NCBI GenBank assembly: GCA_020284085.1
Contig: JACEVL010000005.1
Location: forward strand, 1,719,215-1,783,214
Source: Aporrectodea caliginosa
Taxonomy: Eukaryota; Annelida; Clitellata; Crassiclitellata; Lumbricidae
Length of the DNA stretch: 64,000 bases
Direction: 5' to 3'
In this document: one piece after another, positions 19,819-31,647 of the stretch
How the letters are laid out: every line of letters begins with the position of its first letter
Numbering within the stretch: position 1 is the first letter of the stretch
The notes under the pieces: generated by a model
Database searches by the model: none
The model's input: the letters and a program-made list of their open reading frames with translations, nothing else
Told to the model about the DNA's origin: nothing
Program-made: the position numbers and the translations under genes

Positions 19819-22255
19819 AAAGGTCGCGGAAGTTCCCAACAGTTTCGATCAGTCGTCAGTTTTGATGATGAGCCGTCACACGGTCGAAAAATGTTATCTC
19901 ATTTTTGACTTAAAGACAAATCTTCTATATATAAAATGGATTGCTCAACGAAAACAGTAAAACAATTACGAAATATTGCCAAAGAGAATGGCTTGGTTAG
20001 ATATTCGGGACTGCGAAAAGCGGATCTCGTGACATTAGTATCATCGAGACTTTTGCAAAGCGTTAAGACTGTACACGAAAGCAAACTACTAGACGCTCCA
20101 GTTCCAGTCATTGATGTTCCAACGCTTGTTCCAGGTAAGTATACACCTCCTTGGAAATCTCGTTTTAATAATGTTTTGACTGAAGTGAAGAACAAGGTTA
20201 GGTCGAAACTTAACACTTTTGCGGATTGGTTGATTAATTACGTAGCTCCTCGAGAAAAGAAACCCGTGAATGAAAAATTAGACTCGTTGAAGTTAAAGGT
20301 TTCGAGTATTTTTAACAAAATCAATGAAAATAAGTTCGAGATTCGAGAGACTGCGTCGGCTATTAAGGGATTTACCAAACAACACACGATCGATGGAATT
20401 GACGGAATCGATACCGAGTCTTTTCTTAAAGCCGTAGAGTCGCGAGTAGTTAGCCTACTCTCTCAGAATCGACAAATAAAGACCAATTTAGTTCTCACTT
20501 GTACTATGGGGCGCGTGAATATTAAAACCGGAGAAGAAGATTCCGATGATATACCATTTCGTTCGTTGACGGAGGTCGTTCTAGAATCTACCGACGTGAA
20601 TGAAATATATAACAAAGCCAAAGATAAACTCATGGAGTCGATGGCTAGTTTTCAAATGCGTGGGAGTAATTGGAGATTTAGGGCCGTAGTTAAATTAGAT
20701 ATTAATACGGTAATATACAAACCGCTGAAAGGTAGTTCTTACATTCCATTACCCGCAGAACTTGCTAGTAAAAAGGCAATTATAAACCTGAAAAATAACG
20801 ACGAAGAATGTTTTAAATGGTGCGTCACTAGAGCGCTGAATCCAACGGAAGACAACCCGCATAGAATCACAAGAGAATTAATTGATCAATCGAAGAAACT
20901 CGATTGGAGTGGTATTGAATTCCCAGTTGCAACCGATGGAAATGTAATAAGTAAATTTGAGAGAAATAATAATGTCGGCGTTAACGTATTCGGTTACGAA
21001 GAAATAATATTCCCAATTTATATATCGAAGCAGCAAGACGTTAAAGCGTCAGTTGTTGATCTATTGATTATTTCTGACGGAGATAAGAAGAAACATTATT
21101 GCCTGATCAAGAATTTTAACAGATTGATGGTATCACGAAGTGAAAAATCAAAGCATTCAAAACATTCAATGCATTATTGCAAAAGATGTTTAAATGGCTA
21201 TACACGTGTAGAAGCGCTTCACTAAGCATACCGAGTACTGTTCCCAACACGAGGCGCAAAAGATAGAACTTCCAGACCCGGGAACTCTGTTGAGTTTTAA
21301 AAATTATTATAGAAAGATGAGAGTCCCCTTCGTAGTGTACGCCGATTTCGAAAGCTTCATTAAACCTATAGACACTTGTCAACCAGATCCTAACACGTCC
21401 TACACTAACAAATACCAAAAACACGTTCCGAGTTCATTCTGTTATTTTATAAAATGTTTCGACGATGACTTATATTCGCAAGCTCCCGTAATGTTTACAG
21501 CGGAGAACGAAGACGATGATGTAGCGCAAATATTTATAGACACTCTTATAGAGAATATAAAAGATATTTACAATCGATTTAAATTTCCAAAACGAATGAT
21601 ATTCGGGAAGAAAGACAAGGAGCTATACGACTCAGCTACTGTTTGCCACATTTGCGAAGGCGAATTAGGCGTTGATCGAGTTCGAGACCATTGTCATCTA
21701 ACTGGAAAATATAGAGGGGCGGCTCATAACGATTGTAATCTACATTATAAAGTCCCCAAGTTTTTCCCTGTACTCTTACACAACTTATCTGGATACGATG
21801 CTCATTTATTCGTAAAGAAACTACATGGCGCTGATAACGAAAGGATTAATTGCATACCTTGTAACGAAGAAAAGTACATTTCATTTAGCAGAGAAGTTGT
21901 AGTCGATAAGTTCGTAAATAAAGAAAACAAGGAAGTAGAGGTTAAACGCGAATTACGTTTCATAGATAGTTTTAGATTTATGGCTTCGAGTCTCGATGCA
22001 TTATCGAAGAACCTAAGCAAAGATCAGTGTAAAAATATAAGCAAGCATTATTCCGGTACTCAGCTAGATCTCCTACTAAGAAAAGGTGCCTACCCCTACG
22101 ATTATATCGATACCATCGATCGACTGAACGAAACGGAACTACCGCCGAGGTCTGCATTCTATTCGAGACTTTGAGAATTTCAGAGACGTTTGCTGCGAGA
22201 ACTACGGTCTCGACCCCGCTTGGTATTATACTTCTCCGGGTCTAGCATGGGACGC

Positions 22256-24975
22256 GTTTTGAACACCCATTTACATTTTATAGCTTTCCTACCATCAGGT
22301 ACATCAGAGAATGTCCATGTATGATTTTCAACATGTGCCTTGATTTCTTCTTCCATGGCATGTTTCCAATCATCTGCATTCTTAGAACCGAGGGCTTGTT
22401 CAACTGTTAACGGATCGATGTTTCTGCATAAGGTAGCTTGATTTACCACAAAGTCCTCATTAAATATCCTCTTATTCGGAACATGAGTTCTTTTTGGCCG
22501 TCCATCATCCTCAGAAATATTTGCATTGCTCAGTGGAATATCTGCTGTTGTATCATCAACGAAATCAACATTGGAATCTCTCAACTCTTCATTTTCAGTG
22601 CATGCGCCATCAGTAATGTTAGTCTTTGTACTGGTAGACTCCCCCACTTCAACAGGAGCCTGGATTAACTGGAACTGCTGTTGAGGAGGTATCAAAGAGT
22701 CTGTAGGAGAAACAATACTGTCATCAGAAATAACTGGGAAAGGATCGAATGAAGATATCTGTCGAACTGAGAACTGAGATTCGAAGAAAACAACATCCCT
22801 TGATTGAGTGAGTTTCTTGGTAAATGGATGAAGAAGTCTGTATCCTGTGGTGCCTTCTGAATAACCAACAAAGATATACTCCTTTGACTTTGAGTCCCAT
22901 TTTCTGCGAGAATTTCCAGAAATTTTTGCCAAGGCTTTGCATCCAAAAACACGAAGATGACTAAGATCAGGTTTTCTTCCCGTCCATGCCTCTTCAGGGG
23001 TCATGTTTGGTAGAGCTTTTGTGGGTGAGCGATTCTTCAGGTAGTTGGCAGTGTTAACTGCTTCTGCCCAAAAGTCTGTGCTTACATTGGATTCCATTAT
23101 CATGGATCGAGCCCTTTCCACCAAAGTTCTATTTAGACGCTCTGCGATTCCATTCTGTTCTGGAGAATATGGAATCGTCGTCTCATGTCGAATTCCGCAG
23201 CTTCGTAGAATGGTCAAAAAAGCATTATTGACATATTCTGTACCATTGTCTGTCCGTATAGCTTTAATACGTGCACCAGTCTGGTTTTCAACAAGTGCTT
23301 TGTATTCCTTGAACTTGTCGACAACCTCAGTCTTTGACTTCAGAAAATAGACAACCGAGTGTCGTGTGAAATCATCAGTGAAGGTAAGAAAATACCGTGC
23401 ACCACCAACAGATGATACTTGCATAGGACCACAAAGATCAGAATGAATAAGCCCCAGAACGTGTTCTGCACGTTTGACTCCTGTTTTCTTAAATGGTTTC
23501 CGATGCTGTTTGCCTTTCACACATGCTTCACAAGGAATACTTGAGACTTCGTCTGATTGAACACCAGACGACATCTTAATTTGCAACAGACGCATCGAAG
23601 GACGATTAAGATGTCCAAGACGACGATGCCACAAGTTCACAACGCTTGTTGACATTACTGCAAACGAATGTGATTTCTGGCGATCCAGGCAATATAGTCC
23701 ATTAACTGCTGTGGCAGTAGCAATGACATTCTTTGAATTGACCTTCAACTGTTGGTTGATTATACGACAACCCTGTTCGTCAAACAAAACAGTTTTACCT
23801 TCCTTTGCTATCTTGTGAACTGCTAAAAGATTGATTGCTAAATCTGGAGCATGAACCACATCAAAGGCAGTCATTGTTTCTTTTGACGACAATGGAATGG
23901 ATATGTTCCCTGTTCCAGTACTTTTCAATTTAGTTCCATTTGCAATTCCAACCTGTTGACTATCATTAGGAGTAAAACTCTCAAACCAGTCAAGTCTCGA
24001 TGTTAGATGTACTGTAGCACCAGAATCAAGGTACCAGTCATCACCTGTCGAAGTGGTGGAATTCTCTGATGAAACAGAAAAATTCGTGTGTGCTGACAAG
24101 GCACCAACATGTGCACTGAAAAAAGGTTTATTTTGTTTAGCACTGATCCTTTTTGAAGATTTGTATTGATCGCACTGTGGACGAGTATGCCCATACTGAT
24201 TGCATTCAAAACATCTTGGTCCTTTTGGTTTACCCTTCTTTTGGAGTCTGGGCATGGAGAAGGCAGACTGAGTTGCACTTGCACTTGCACTTGCTCCAAT
24301 ATTCTTAATGCCATCTTGTAGCAAAAGACCTTTTACAAACTCCACTGTTGTGTCTTGTTTTGACCCTTGAATACCCAATATCAGAGGCTGAAATTGGTCA
24401 GGAAGGCCACCAAGTATTATACCTCCCACAACATTCTCCGGAAAGGGTTGACCAATCGACTCTAACTGTTCAGCAATTGATAAAATGTGATCAACATACT
24501 GTTGCATCGAAAGAAAATTTTCGAAACGTGTCTTGAACAAACTCGAATATAAACCAATTAGGCGAACCAAAGCAGTGCTTTCATATTCACCTCTCAATGC
24601 ATCCCAAGCAATTTTTGCAGTTTGGCATTTCTTTGTGATTTTTGCCGCGCAAGGCTTTAGACTGAGATTGATTTTGGCTAACGCTCGTAAGTCCAAATCC
24701 GGATCAACAGACTGACCTTCTTTTGGCAAAATGCAACACCATAGACCAGCGTCTATCAAGAAATTTTGCATCCAGAACTTCCAATCACCATAATTCTTTC
24801 CATCAAGATGTTTCGCTTCAGATAACCCTCCAAGTGAACTTGAAGTTGCTCGAATGTTTTTCAGGCTAATTTCCGTCTGAAGTTGCTGCATTTGCAGTTG
24901 TAATTCTTCTAATGACGACATGTCGGAATGAACACGCGGTACAAAGAACACAATAAAAACAGCTTCTGTCGACAC
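22256..24975 (-). pseudogene. gag-pol: Copia gag-pol polyprotein, 3'-truncated (copy B)
   Basis: Same domain order as copy A: gag, CCHC knuckle, DSGA protease, GAG-pre-integrase, DDE integrase and the start of RT (KCKWVFKT). The frame then runs about 25 codons into PolB DNA. It differs from copy A by a few substitutions and two extra residues in an Ala/Ser repeat before SATQSAFSMP. It is open throughout, so A and B separated recently. Confidence 0.93.
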
Positions 24976-25056
24976 TGATAAGAAACGATAAATCTCGAAA
25001 AATATTAGTCGACACGCAGTAAACAGTTCTTTACAAGTCGGCTTGGGCCCATAACC

Positions 25057-25240
25057 TGTTGAAGTTCACTTTAGTTCTTTAGGATTATTTAGATATAGAA
25101 CTGATCAGAGTTTAAACATTTTAATTAGCACAACGAGCAAAGAAGAACGTAAACTGGAAGTAGAGTACAGAGTACTAAAGAGTCCTCTTAGCACACCACC
25201 TATTGTCCAGAATGTGTATAACACAGGCTTAATTCCAACA
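25057..25240 (-). repeat. Complete copia 5' LTR (184 bp)
   Basis: Begins TGTTGGAAT and ends CTTCAACA on the minus strand, followed at once by the tRNA-iMet-type primer-binding site GGTTATGGGCCCA (25043-25056). Confidence 0.85.
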
Positions 25241-25775
25241 ATGGGACGCCGCATTAAAGTTGACCGGAGTAGAGTTGGAATTATTAAGCGATTACGATAT
25301 GATACTAATGGTAAAACACGGGATCAGAGGTGGTGTTAGCACAATTTCGCATCGTTATGCGCAGGCGAATAATAGGTACATGCCCTCGTTCGACGCAAGC
25401 AAGCCTTCATCGTTTATAGCGTACCTTGACGCTAATAATCTTTACGGATGGGCGATGTCAAAAAATCTACCAACTCACGGGTTCAAGTGGATGTCAAATG
25501 CCGAGCTAAACGATTGGAGAACGACGCCTAGTATTTTAGAAGTGGACTTGGAATATCCGAGAGATTTACACGATCAGCATAACGATTACCCGCTTGCACC
25601 TGAAAATCTTACACCCGAATCTTCGACCGTACCTAAACTCATACCAAATCTGAACGATAAAGTAAAGTAGTTTTGCCCAGGCGTAATTTTTAACGGCTGC
25701 AAATAAAGGCTACTTACTTACTATATTTGCTGATGGGCTTCAAATATTTAAAAAATGTTCATAATATCTTAATGG

Positions 25776-26310
25776 AAACGATATTTAGAGGTGAACATTG
25801 TTGCTTTGCCCGTGTACTGCACGGGCAAAGCAAATTTATATATAGGCAATATTATTTGTTCCCCGTACTACACGGGTTATCTCTACCTTAAATAGGCGTA
25901 TTATTTGTTCCCCGTACTACACGGGTTATCTCTAAATTATAATAGGCGTATTATTTGTTAAATAATAGAGGAAGTTCAGTCTGCCGTTAGCCTGTGTGAC
26001 GTAAGATTGCATAATTAGCAGGCGTGACGTAATTTAAGATTGCATATTTAGCCAGTGTGACGTGAACAAATGGCCATGCTATTATAAGATAGCCTCGTCG
26101 AAGCAGTTGATAATTTAAAATGTCCATATATCGGCGTTTAAATAAAATTGCGAGCTGAAAATAGTCGCGTTGATCAAGACGTGGCGTAATAATGTTTTGA
26201 AAATTTTGTAAATCGCTAAAGCGTTCCGTTTCGGAGCCTTTAGCGAGACGGACAAACATACGGAAGGACAGAAAAAAGAGACTTTGGATTATATATATAG
26301 ATAACATATC
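25776..26310 (-). mobile_element. Dispersed repeat with tandem hairpins, Helitron-like candidate, copy 1
   Basis: About 530 bp shared in inverted orientation with 52860-53392. It has two ~45-48-bp units containing CCCCGTACTACACGGG and ends in a perfect 14-bp-arm palindrome (25801-25833, TTGCTTTGCCCGTG / CACGGGCAAAGCAA, loop TACTG). Tandem repeats plus a terminal hairpin suggest a non-autonomous Helitron/Helentron; the class is inferred. Confidence 0.5.
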
Positions 26311-26990
26311 ATCATCATCAGCCTTTTTCCACCGACAGTCCGACGGAGCTATGCACTGCGCCAAAGACCTCATGACTTTGAATTGCCAAATAAAGACGAT
26401 CGTAGTTTCATCCCCCGTGTGCTCTTTAAGTCAATATCAAAGAGATAGTTCGTAACTCAATCCAATCCATCGGTTCATTGTCGTACTGACATCTGACGAT
26501 AACACTAATAATTATAGCTATTTTCTCTCTGTTTCTCTTCTATGTGAAAAGTTGCGGTCTGTCAACTTTCTATTTTCAATAAACGAAATTATATATATCA
26601 TCAGTGAACGTTCAAGGCATGCAAACTATTACTTGTCCTCCTGTTTGATTCGAACTAAGGATCTGGAGACTAAGCGGTGATGTCTCAGGAAGATACTACG
26701 CATTCCTATACAGCATATGTCACCAATGCGGAAATATACCGCCACAGGATGCAAATCCGAGTGTTGGAGGTGATTCAAGAAAGGAGGCTCTGCTGTTTGG
26801 ATATACATGGTGCGCTGTGAAGTTGATCAAGACCATTCCAAGACTTTCCGGCCTACCCAAAATGTTGGAAGTGAACTGTAGGACTCCCACGTTCAACGTG
26901 GAAAAGGTATAACACTTAAATCACCATGCCTATATATCCGGTAGTTTGCCTCGCATAAGGATGTAAAGTCCTACAGTAAGACAAATGTGA
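26311..26990. other. Unassigned intergenic DNA
   Basis: Contains short AT stretches and no open frame or repeat I can identify. It may include the 3' untranslated part of the LINE that starts at 26998. Confidence 0.4.
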
Positions 26991-26997
26991 AAGATTA

Positions 26998-28520
26998 TCA
27001 ACGCCCGTAGGTGTCTGATATCGTTCTCACTATATTCTTCCACTGCTGCCTCTCCATCGCAGCGTGTGTCATTTCTTGTAGCGATGTTCCACACCATTCA
27101 GTTATGTCTTCCACCCACTCTTTCTGAGGTCGTCCTGTCTTCTTTGTACTATCCATCATTCCGAACACCAGCGTTTTGATTTTCCTGTCGACGTTTTCCA
27201 GTTGTATTCCATCCAATACTATCTTCCTTTGTAAACTTTGCTCACCGAACAACATTGTTTATGTTTTTTTCGAAGTTCATATTGAGGCCACATCTTTTTC
27301 CTTCTTTGTTTAACTTCTGTACTGTGGTTCGAATTTCCGTTTGTTTTCTCCAATCACATCGATGTCATCGGCGAAGCATAGATTGCTGATCATTATGCCA
27401 CTGACCAGCACTCCTCCATCACCTTGCCTGATCTTGTCGAGTTCTCTTTCTAACTGTGTGATGAAGATGTTTGGTGATATTGGGTAGCCCTGTCTTGTAC
27501 CTCTGCTAGTGTCAAAGCAGACTCCCATTTCGAAATGTGTGCACACTTTGATTGCTGCCTTTGCATGGCTGTTGATCTCTCTTAATGAATGTGTAAGTTT
27601 GCTATCTACGCCATACGACCCTGAGACCGCCCACGTTAGTTTCTGGTTGATGCTATCGAAGACCTGTTTGAAATCTACGAAACAATCGTGGATGCTTTTG
27701 TTTTTTCCTTGTTTTTTCTCCTATCAGGCTTAATGCTAGTATCTGCTGTATCGTCCGTCTGAACTGTCTGCAGGTATTCTTCGGTCTGGCCTCGGAGTCT
27801 TTCCGTGATTATCATCATTAACATTTTGCCAAGATGACTTCTCAACATAACTGGTCCGTAGTTGTTGCATTGTAGTGCATTAACGTTTTTGTGAAGGACT
27901 ACTATAATGGATTTCTTCCATTCGTCTGGTGATCTCCCCTCCTTTCACGATGCGTTGCATATCTTATGAAGCTCCTTTATTACGGCTTCTCCTTTATATT
28001 TTATAATCTCACCTGTTATACCGTCATTACCAGGGCTTTTGTTGTTTTTCACTCTTATTACATCTGCTTCTAGGGTGTCATTTTCAGTGTGTTCTCTTTT
28101 GGCGGGAATATCTCTTCCAATTCTGTAATTACTTGATTTGCAATGTCTTGGTCCATTTGTGCCTTGTATAGGTTGCTGCAGTCGTCCGTCCACCTCTATA
28201 AAATGTCACTCTGTTCATCAGTACATTGCCTTCTTCGTTTTTGATTGCTGTAAGTTTTCGTTGCCATCTTATGTTGATATTCCTATTTATCTTGTACATC
28301 TCCTTGTCTTGCACTCTCCATAGTTTTTCTATTTCTTTCCATTGGTCTTCGAGCCATTTCGTTCTATCTTGCTGCTTTCCGTACCTCGTTGCATTTTGCC
28401 TTGTATTGTTCCTCCGCTGCATTAGAGTTGTTTCTTCTGATTTTAGTTATCTTGTCTCCTGCGCCAGTCTCAAAGTTTCTGCCGTGATCCATTTTTTTAT
28501 CCTTCTTGTACTCGGATTGT
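26998..28520 (-). pseudogene. LINE ORF2 remnant: reverse transcriptase and C-terminus
   Basis: Minus-strand pieces show reverse transcriptase hallmarks: SRGTRQGYPISPNIFITQLE then SNLCFADDIDVIG (the F/Y-A-D-D catalytic box) around 27310-27480, and VKNNKSPGNDGITGEIIKY near 28000-28060. The C-terminal tail is GRPQKEWVEDITEWCG near 27120. The frame is interrupted many times. It is the 3' part of the non-LTR element whose endonuclease half lies at 29150-29800. Confidence 0.8.
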
Positions 28521-28529
28521 TTGCTCCAG

Positions 28530-29145
28530 TAATGGGTAAACGTTAACTAAAAAGTTAATAACTTTTAGCTAAACTAAAAAATTAGTTAAGGATACAGTTT
28601 AACTACAGAAATAGTTTAGTTAAAACCAAAGTTTAACTAATGTTTTTTAGTTATTAACTAAAACGTTTAATTAAAAAATCAGCAACGACGTAACTACCTT
28701 CCGCAATGAACACTAGCAACAATCCAACGCGACGTTTGCTTATTATTTTATTAACACGGCAGTGTTGCTTCTGCATAGAATAATGTATGATGCAGTACGG
28801 TGCAGTGCAAGGACAAAGAGCATTGGTGTTTATTATTCTTTATGAATTAACTGTGAGTGTAAACTTTAACAAATTAAAGGCTACGTCAGTAAAAATGAAT
28901 ATTTTATTAGTCACTATTTGCTTCACTGAGGTTAAACTGAGGCCAAAATGTCTATCGAAATACTTGAACACCTTCTTTTCTTACGATCCAGATACACAAT
29001 CGACAGTGGTCTTGCTTTTGTTTATCATTATTGTCACGAGTAACTGGTTCTATTACTCAAGTCAAGTGACATGCTTTGAATTGCACGATGCATCATCGTT
29101 TGCATTAGCAACTGTCTTCAATATTTTCTGGTAGAACTGTAGTAG
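28530..29145. mobile_element. Insertion splitting the LINE, hAT-like non-autonomous candidate
   Basis: Starts CAGTAATGGGTAAACGTTAAC and continues with dense GTTAACTAAA/TTTAGTTAA subterminal repeats, typical of hAT-type elements. The other terminus is not clear. It separates RT from the endonuclease part of the LINE. Confidence 0.4.
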
Positions 29146-29149
29146 GACT

Positions 29150-29800
29150 ATTAGTCTGCTACACGTTACATAGTTTGAAAGTGAAATTGTCATTGACGCT
29201 TCTCCCATCGCGTGTTTTCTCTCTCAATCTTTGTGTTCCATTCTCCTCCGATGATTAGCACATCTCGCTTAGTTACTTCCTTGACCGTTGTTGTCAAGTT
29301 GCTATAGAAGCTTTCAATGTCTTCATCTGAGCTCTCTTCAGTGGGTGCGTAATTATATTTGGGTGATCGTTATGTTCAATGGCCTGACTTATAATCTTGC
29401 CACTATCATTCTTTCATTCACTGGCTTATACCCTATCAGGGCGTCTCTGGCTCGATTATTCAATAGGAAGCCGACTTCTGCTTCATGTCGATGTTCATTT
29501 CCTGACCATATAATTTTACCACCGCTCATTTCTCCCGCTTGTGTTCAGCGCATTTCTGAGATACCAAGGATGTCGCATCTGTACCTCTGCATTTCCTCTT
29601 GGAGCAGCTGCAGTTTGCCCTCCACCCATGGTGTTCGGACATTCCATGTTCCTATTGATAACACGTCTTTAGTTGGTTTAATCCTTCATTCAGTCGCTGA
29701 TTTTTCGATCCAACCCCGATTGCTCGGTTGGAGTCGAGGACTTTGTTTAACCGGGCGATGTCCGAGCAGGAATGCTTGTGGAATTGTGTTACTTGTCATT
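29150..29800 (-). pseudogene. LINE ORF2 remnant: APE-type endonuclease
   Basis: The minus strand reads TPWVEGKLQLLQEEMQRYRC, DILGISEMR, SGNEHRHEAEVGFLLN, YAPTEESSDEDIESFY and VLIIGGEWN, the layout of the exonuclease/endonuclease/phosphatase domain of LINEs often annotated as craniofacial-development-protein-2-like. Several stops. It continues beyond the insertion into the RT remnant. Confidence 0.8.
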
Positions 29801-30181
29801 AGATTTCAATAATGTCTGTTCTTTACTGTCAGCGCATCGAAAGTCATCTGACAGACCCTCCTTTTTTATCCGGGCTTGGGACTGGCACGAGGGGCTTCTG
29901 GGTTGCAGCTCCTCGAGGCAGACGAAGATTAGCTCCAAATAAATAAATGAATAAATAAATATTCTTATATTCCGAGGCTATTAAAATTACATTTTTCAAC
30001 TTCAAATCTTATCAATCGCTATCCAATGTAAGCTCTTTTATTTTTGTTTCGATTAGTTGATAAGCAATAATAAATTGTTACAGTAATTCAGTTTTAACTG
30101 GGCCCGACTGCTCAATGGCCGAGCTATGCAGCTGCATACCTCGGGCTTTTCACTGCACACTAAAGTCTCACCTAGTCGGGA

Positions 30182-30185
<4 letters not shown>
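29801..30185. other. LINE 5' flank and unassigned DNA
   Basis: Includes LINE-like GC-rich sequence (TCCGGGCTTGGGACTGGC at 29868) and short AAATA repeats near 29935-29960. No gene seen. Confidence 0.35.
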
Positions 30186-30272
<87 letters not shown>

Positions 30273-30274
30273 AA
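30184..30274. repeat. (TA)n microsatellite
   Basis: About 80 bp of uninterrupted TA followed by degenerate TA/TTA. Confidence 0.95.
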
Positions 30275-30289
30275 TTATATATGCACGCA

Positions 30290-30770
30290 ATCAGGACAAG
30301 ATGGAAGACATACTTCGAGGAGTTGCTGATTGCATTCTCCTCAGTTAGCATCTTACCATCTTTGTCTTTAATAACATAGTTACTGTATTCTGATTGTTTA
30401 TCCTGTCTACTTCTTTGTCGTGCCTTTGCTATTGTATATATATCTTGTCTTCCCCTTCTTTTGTGTTTAATTCTTGGTATACATGTTGTATTGCCCTACT
30501 TTTGGCTATTGCTACAATTGTTTTTGCTTTGTAGGCATCTCTTAAATTAAAGTGCCCTTCAGCCTCCATGTTCTGATGGGTTCCTTTACCCTGATCTTTT
30601 GCCCCTTCTGGTGTTGAGCCTGGACTAGCATGTCCATGACCAGAACTCTATGCTGATTGAACACTGCTTCCCCTAGTATTACCTTGGAGTCTCTGATGGG
30701 AATTCCTACCCAGAACCATCCTGTCCTCCGCTTTCCAATCTTTCTCGCCTCAGACGGAATCCGCATTAAT
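30290..30770 (-). pseudogene. Second LINE ORF2 fragment (endonuclease-RT junction)
   Basis: The minus strand reads NQHRVLVMDMLVQAQHQKGQ and KIRVKEPIRTWRLK, then KAKTIVAIAKSRAIQHVYQE, KARQRSRQDKQ and VIKDKDGKMLTEENAI. This is the linker between endonuclease and reverse transcriptase of a different LINE copy. The TA microsatellite cuts it at the 3' side. Confidence 0.7.
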
Positions 30771-31353
30771 TGTAATTGTAATCTGAGTTTCGTAAAACGC
30801 TACTTCAAGAAAGAACTAATCAGCGTCGCTTCAGTGAAATTGCTGTCAAATAATACTGTACCTACTTCAGGCGCTTGCAACACTGTGGAAAGAACAAACT
30901 GAGGAACTTGAGACGCAGCTCTCGAGAAATGCAGCTCTTCTACCTCCTACTTCTGGTCGCCTGGTAAACGGAACGGTTGACTGTTTTTCGACTGGCAGTG
31001 AAAATGCCTGTCCTTCTCGGGAGATTTCAGGATGCCTATAATTGTCTTCTCTCTATGAGGATAACTAAACGGTAAAGGCATCGTGTACCGCGGATATCAT
31101 CCCCATCGTCGTTTTTGGTTATCTTCAACGCAACTTTGTTCACTGTGTCAACCGTTAACTCTTCTTGGTACTCATTCGGTAGAACACTTCCTGCATGCGA
31201 GGTCCGGCAAGTGGTCACTCTTTTAGTTGTATGAGCAACGATAGTTTCCAACGAATTTCAGGCGCCAATTTTGTGAGGTGCTTAAATGCACTCTGTCACT
31301 TGTCTGGATAACTAGCTAAGGATATGTGTGACTATAATGCTACCCCGAAGTTT
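30771..31353. other. Unassigned DNA with a small minus-strand open frame
   Basis: A 71-codon minus-strand frame at 31036-31251 has no family I recognise. It could be an exon of the same gene as the F-box-like exon, but no clear splice sites frame it. Confidence 0.25.
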
Positions 31354-31628
31354 TCATATTTTATCAGAATATTTAATCAAAGTAATCGCTTGTGGTCGAG
31401 GTGAATAAGTTTGACAGTAATACTTGGAAGACATCTCACATTTCAGGTAACGCCAGATTGCCTTCTTGAACCGTTGTCTGGATATTCTTCGATAGAAGCA
31501 AACGTCGACTGATATGAGAGACCTGATAACTTCTTCGTCTCTTTGCTTTGTTGATAAATTCAATATCCAATGTAGATAGGACTTTTCTAAGATAATGTCC
31601 AACATCTCCAATGGAAGATCGTACAGCT
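31354..31628 (-). CDS. F-box-like exon of a host gene (partial)
   Basis: On the minus strand a good acceptor (TTTGCATTTCAG) precedes LYDLPLEMLDIILEKSYLHW. This matches the start of an F-box (L-P-x-E-M-L-x-x-I-L), with a later V-C-x-x-x-R-R-I-S-R-Q-R segment. The frame ends in a stop at 31354, so this could be a terminal exon or a read-through into an intron. The F-box call rests on the N-terminal motif only. No other exon of the gene is recognised with confidence. Confidence 0.4.
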
Positions 31629-31647
31629 GAAATGCAAACAGGTGCAA

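Larger units (their letters stand above)
22252..25240 (-). mobile_element. Truncated copia retrotransposon in PolB (copy B)
   Basis: The right end is the intact 5' LTR start (TGTTGGAATTAAG on the minus strand). The 5-bp ATGGG occurs on both sides (22247-22251 and 25241-25245), consistent with a copia target-site duplication. The left side lacks RT, RNase H and the 3' LTR. Confidence 0.9.
19653..25669 (+). mobile_element. Polinton element B (partial; PolB plus copia only)
   Basis: Nearly identical to the start of copy A, with only scattered base changes. It ends abruptly inside PolB after NLNDKVK at 25669, where unrelated sequence follows. It carries the same copia insertion at the same site. 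Confidence 0.9.
19936..25669 (+). pseudogene. POLB: Protein-primed DNA polymerase B, copy B, multiply broken
   Basis: Same N-terminal SAP-like, C2H2-like, exonuclease and endonuclease-VII-like parts as copy A. Damage specific to B: one extra C near 21220 that ends the first frame at 21225; a ~130-bp deletion joining CGAGACTT to TGAGAATTTC near 22172, which removes exonuclease motif III; the copia insertion at 22252-25240; and truncation at 25669 before polymerase motifs B and C. Motif A (LDANNLYGWAM) survives at about 25430-25460. It retains the LAWDAALKLTGV region at 25245-25275 that is deleted in A. Confidence 0.9.

Noticed and set aside
28226..28546. 106-codon hydrophobic plus-strand frame
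   Set aside because: Antisense of LINE reverse transcriptase; no independent support.
30115..30348. Tyr-Ile repeat proteins
   Set aside because: Translation of the (TA)n microsatellite.
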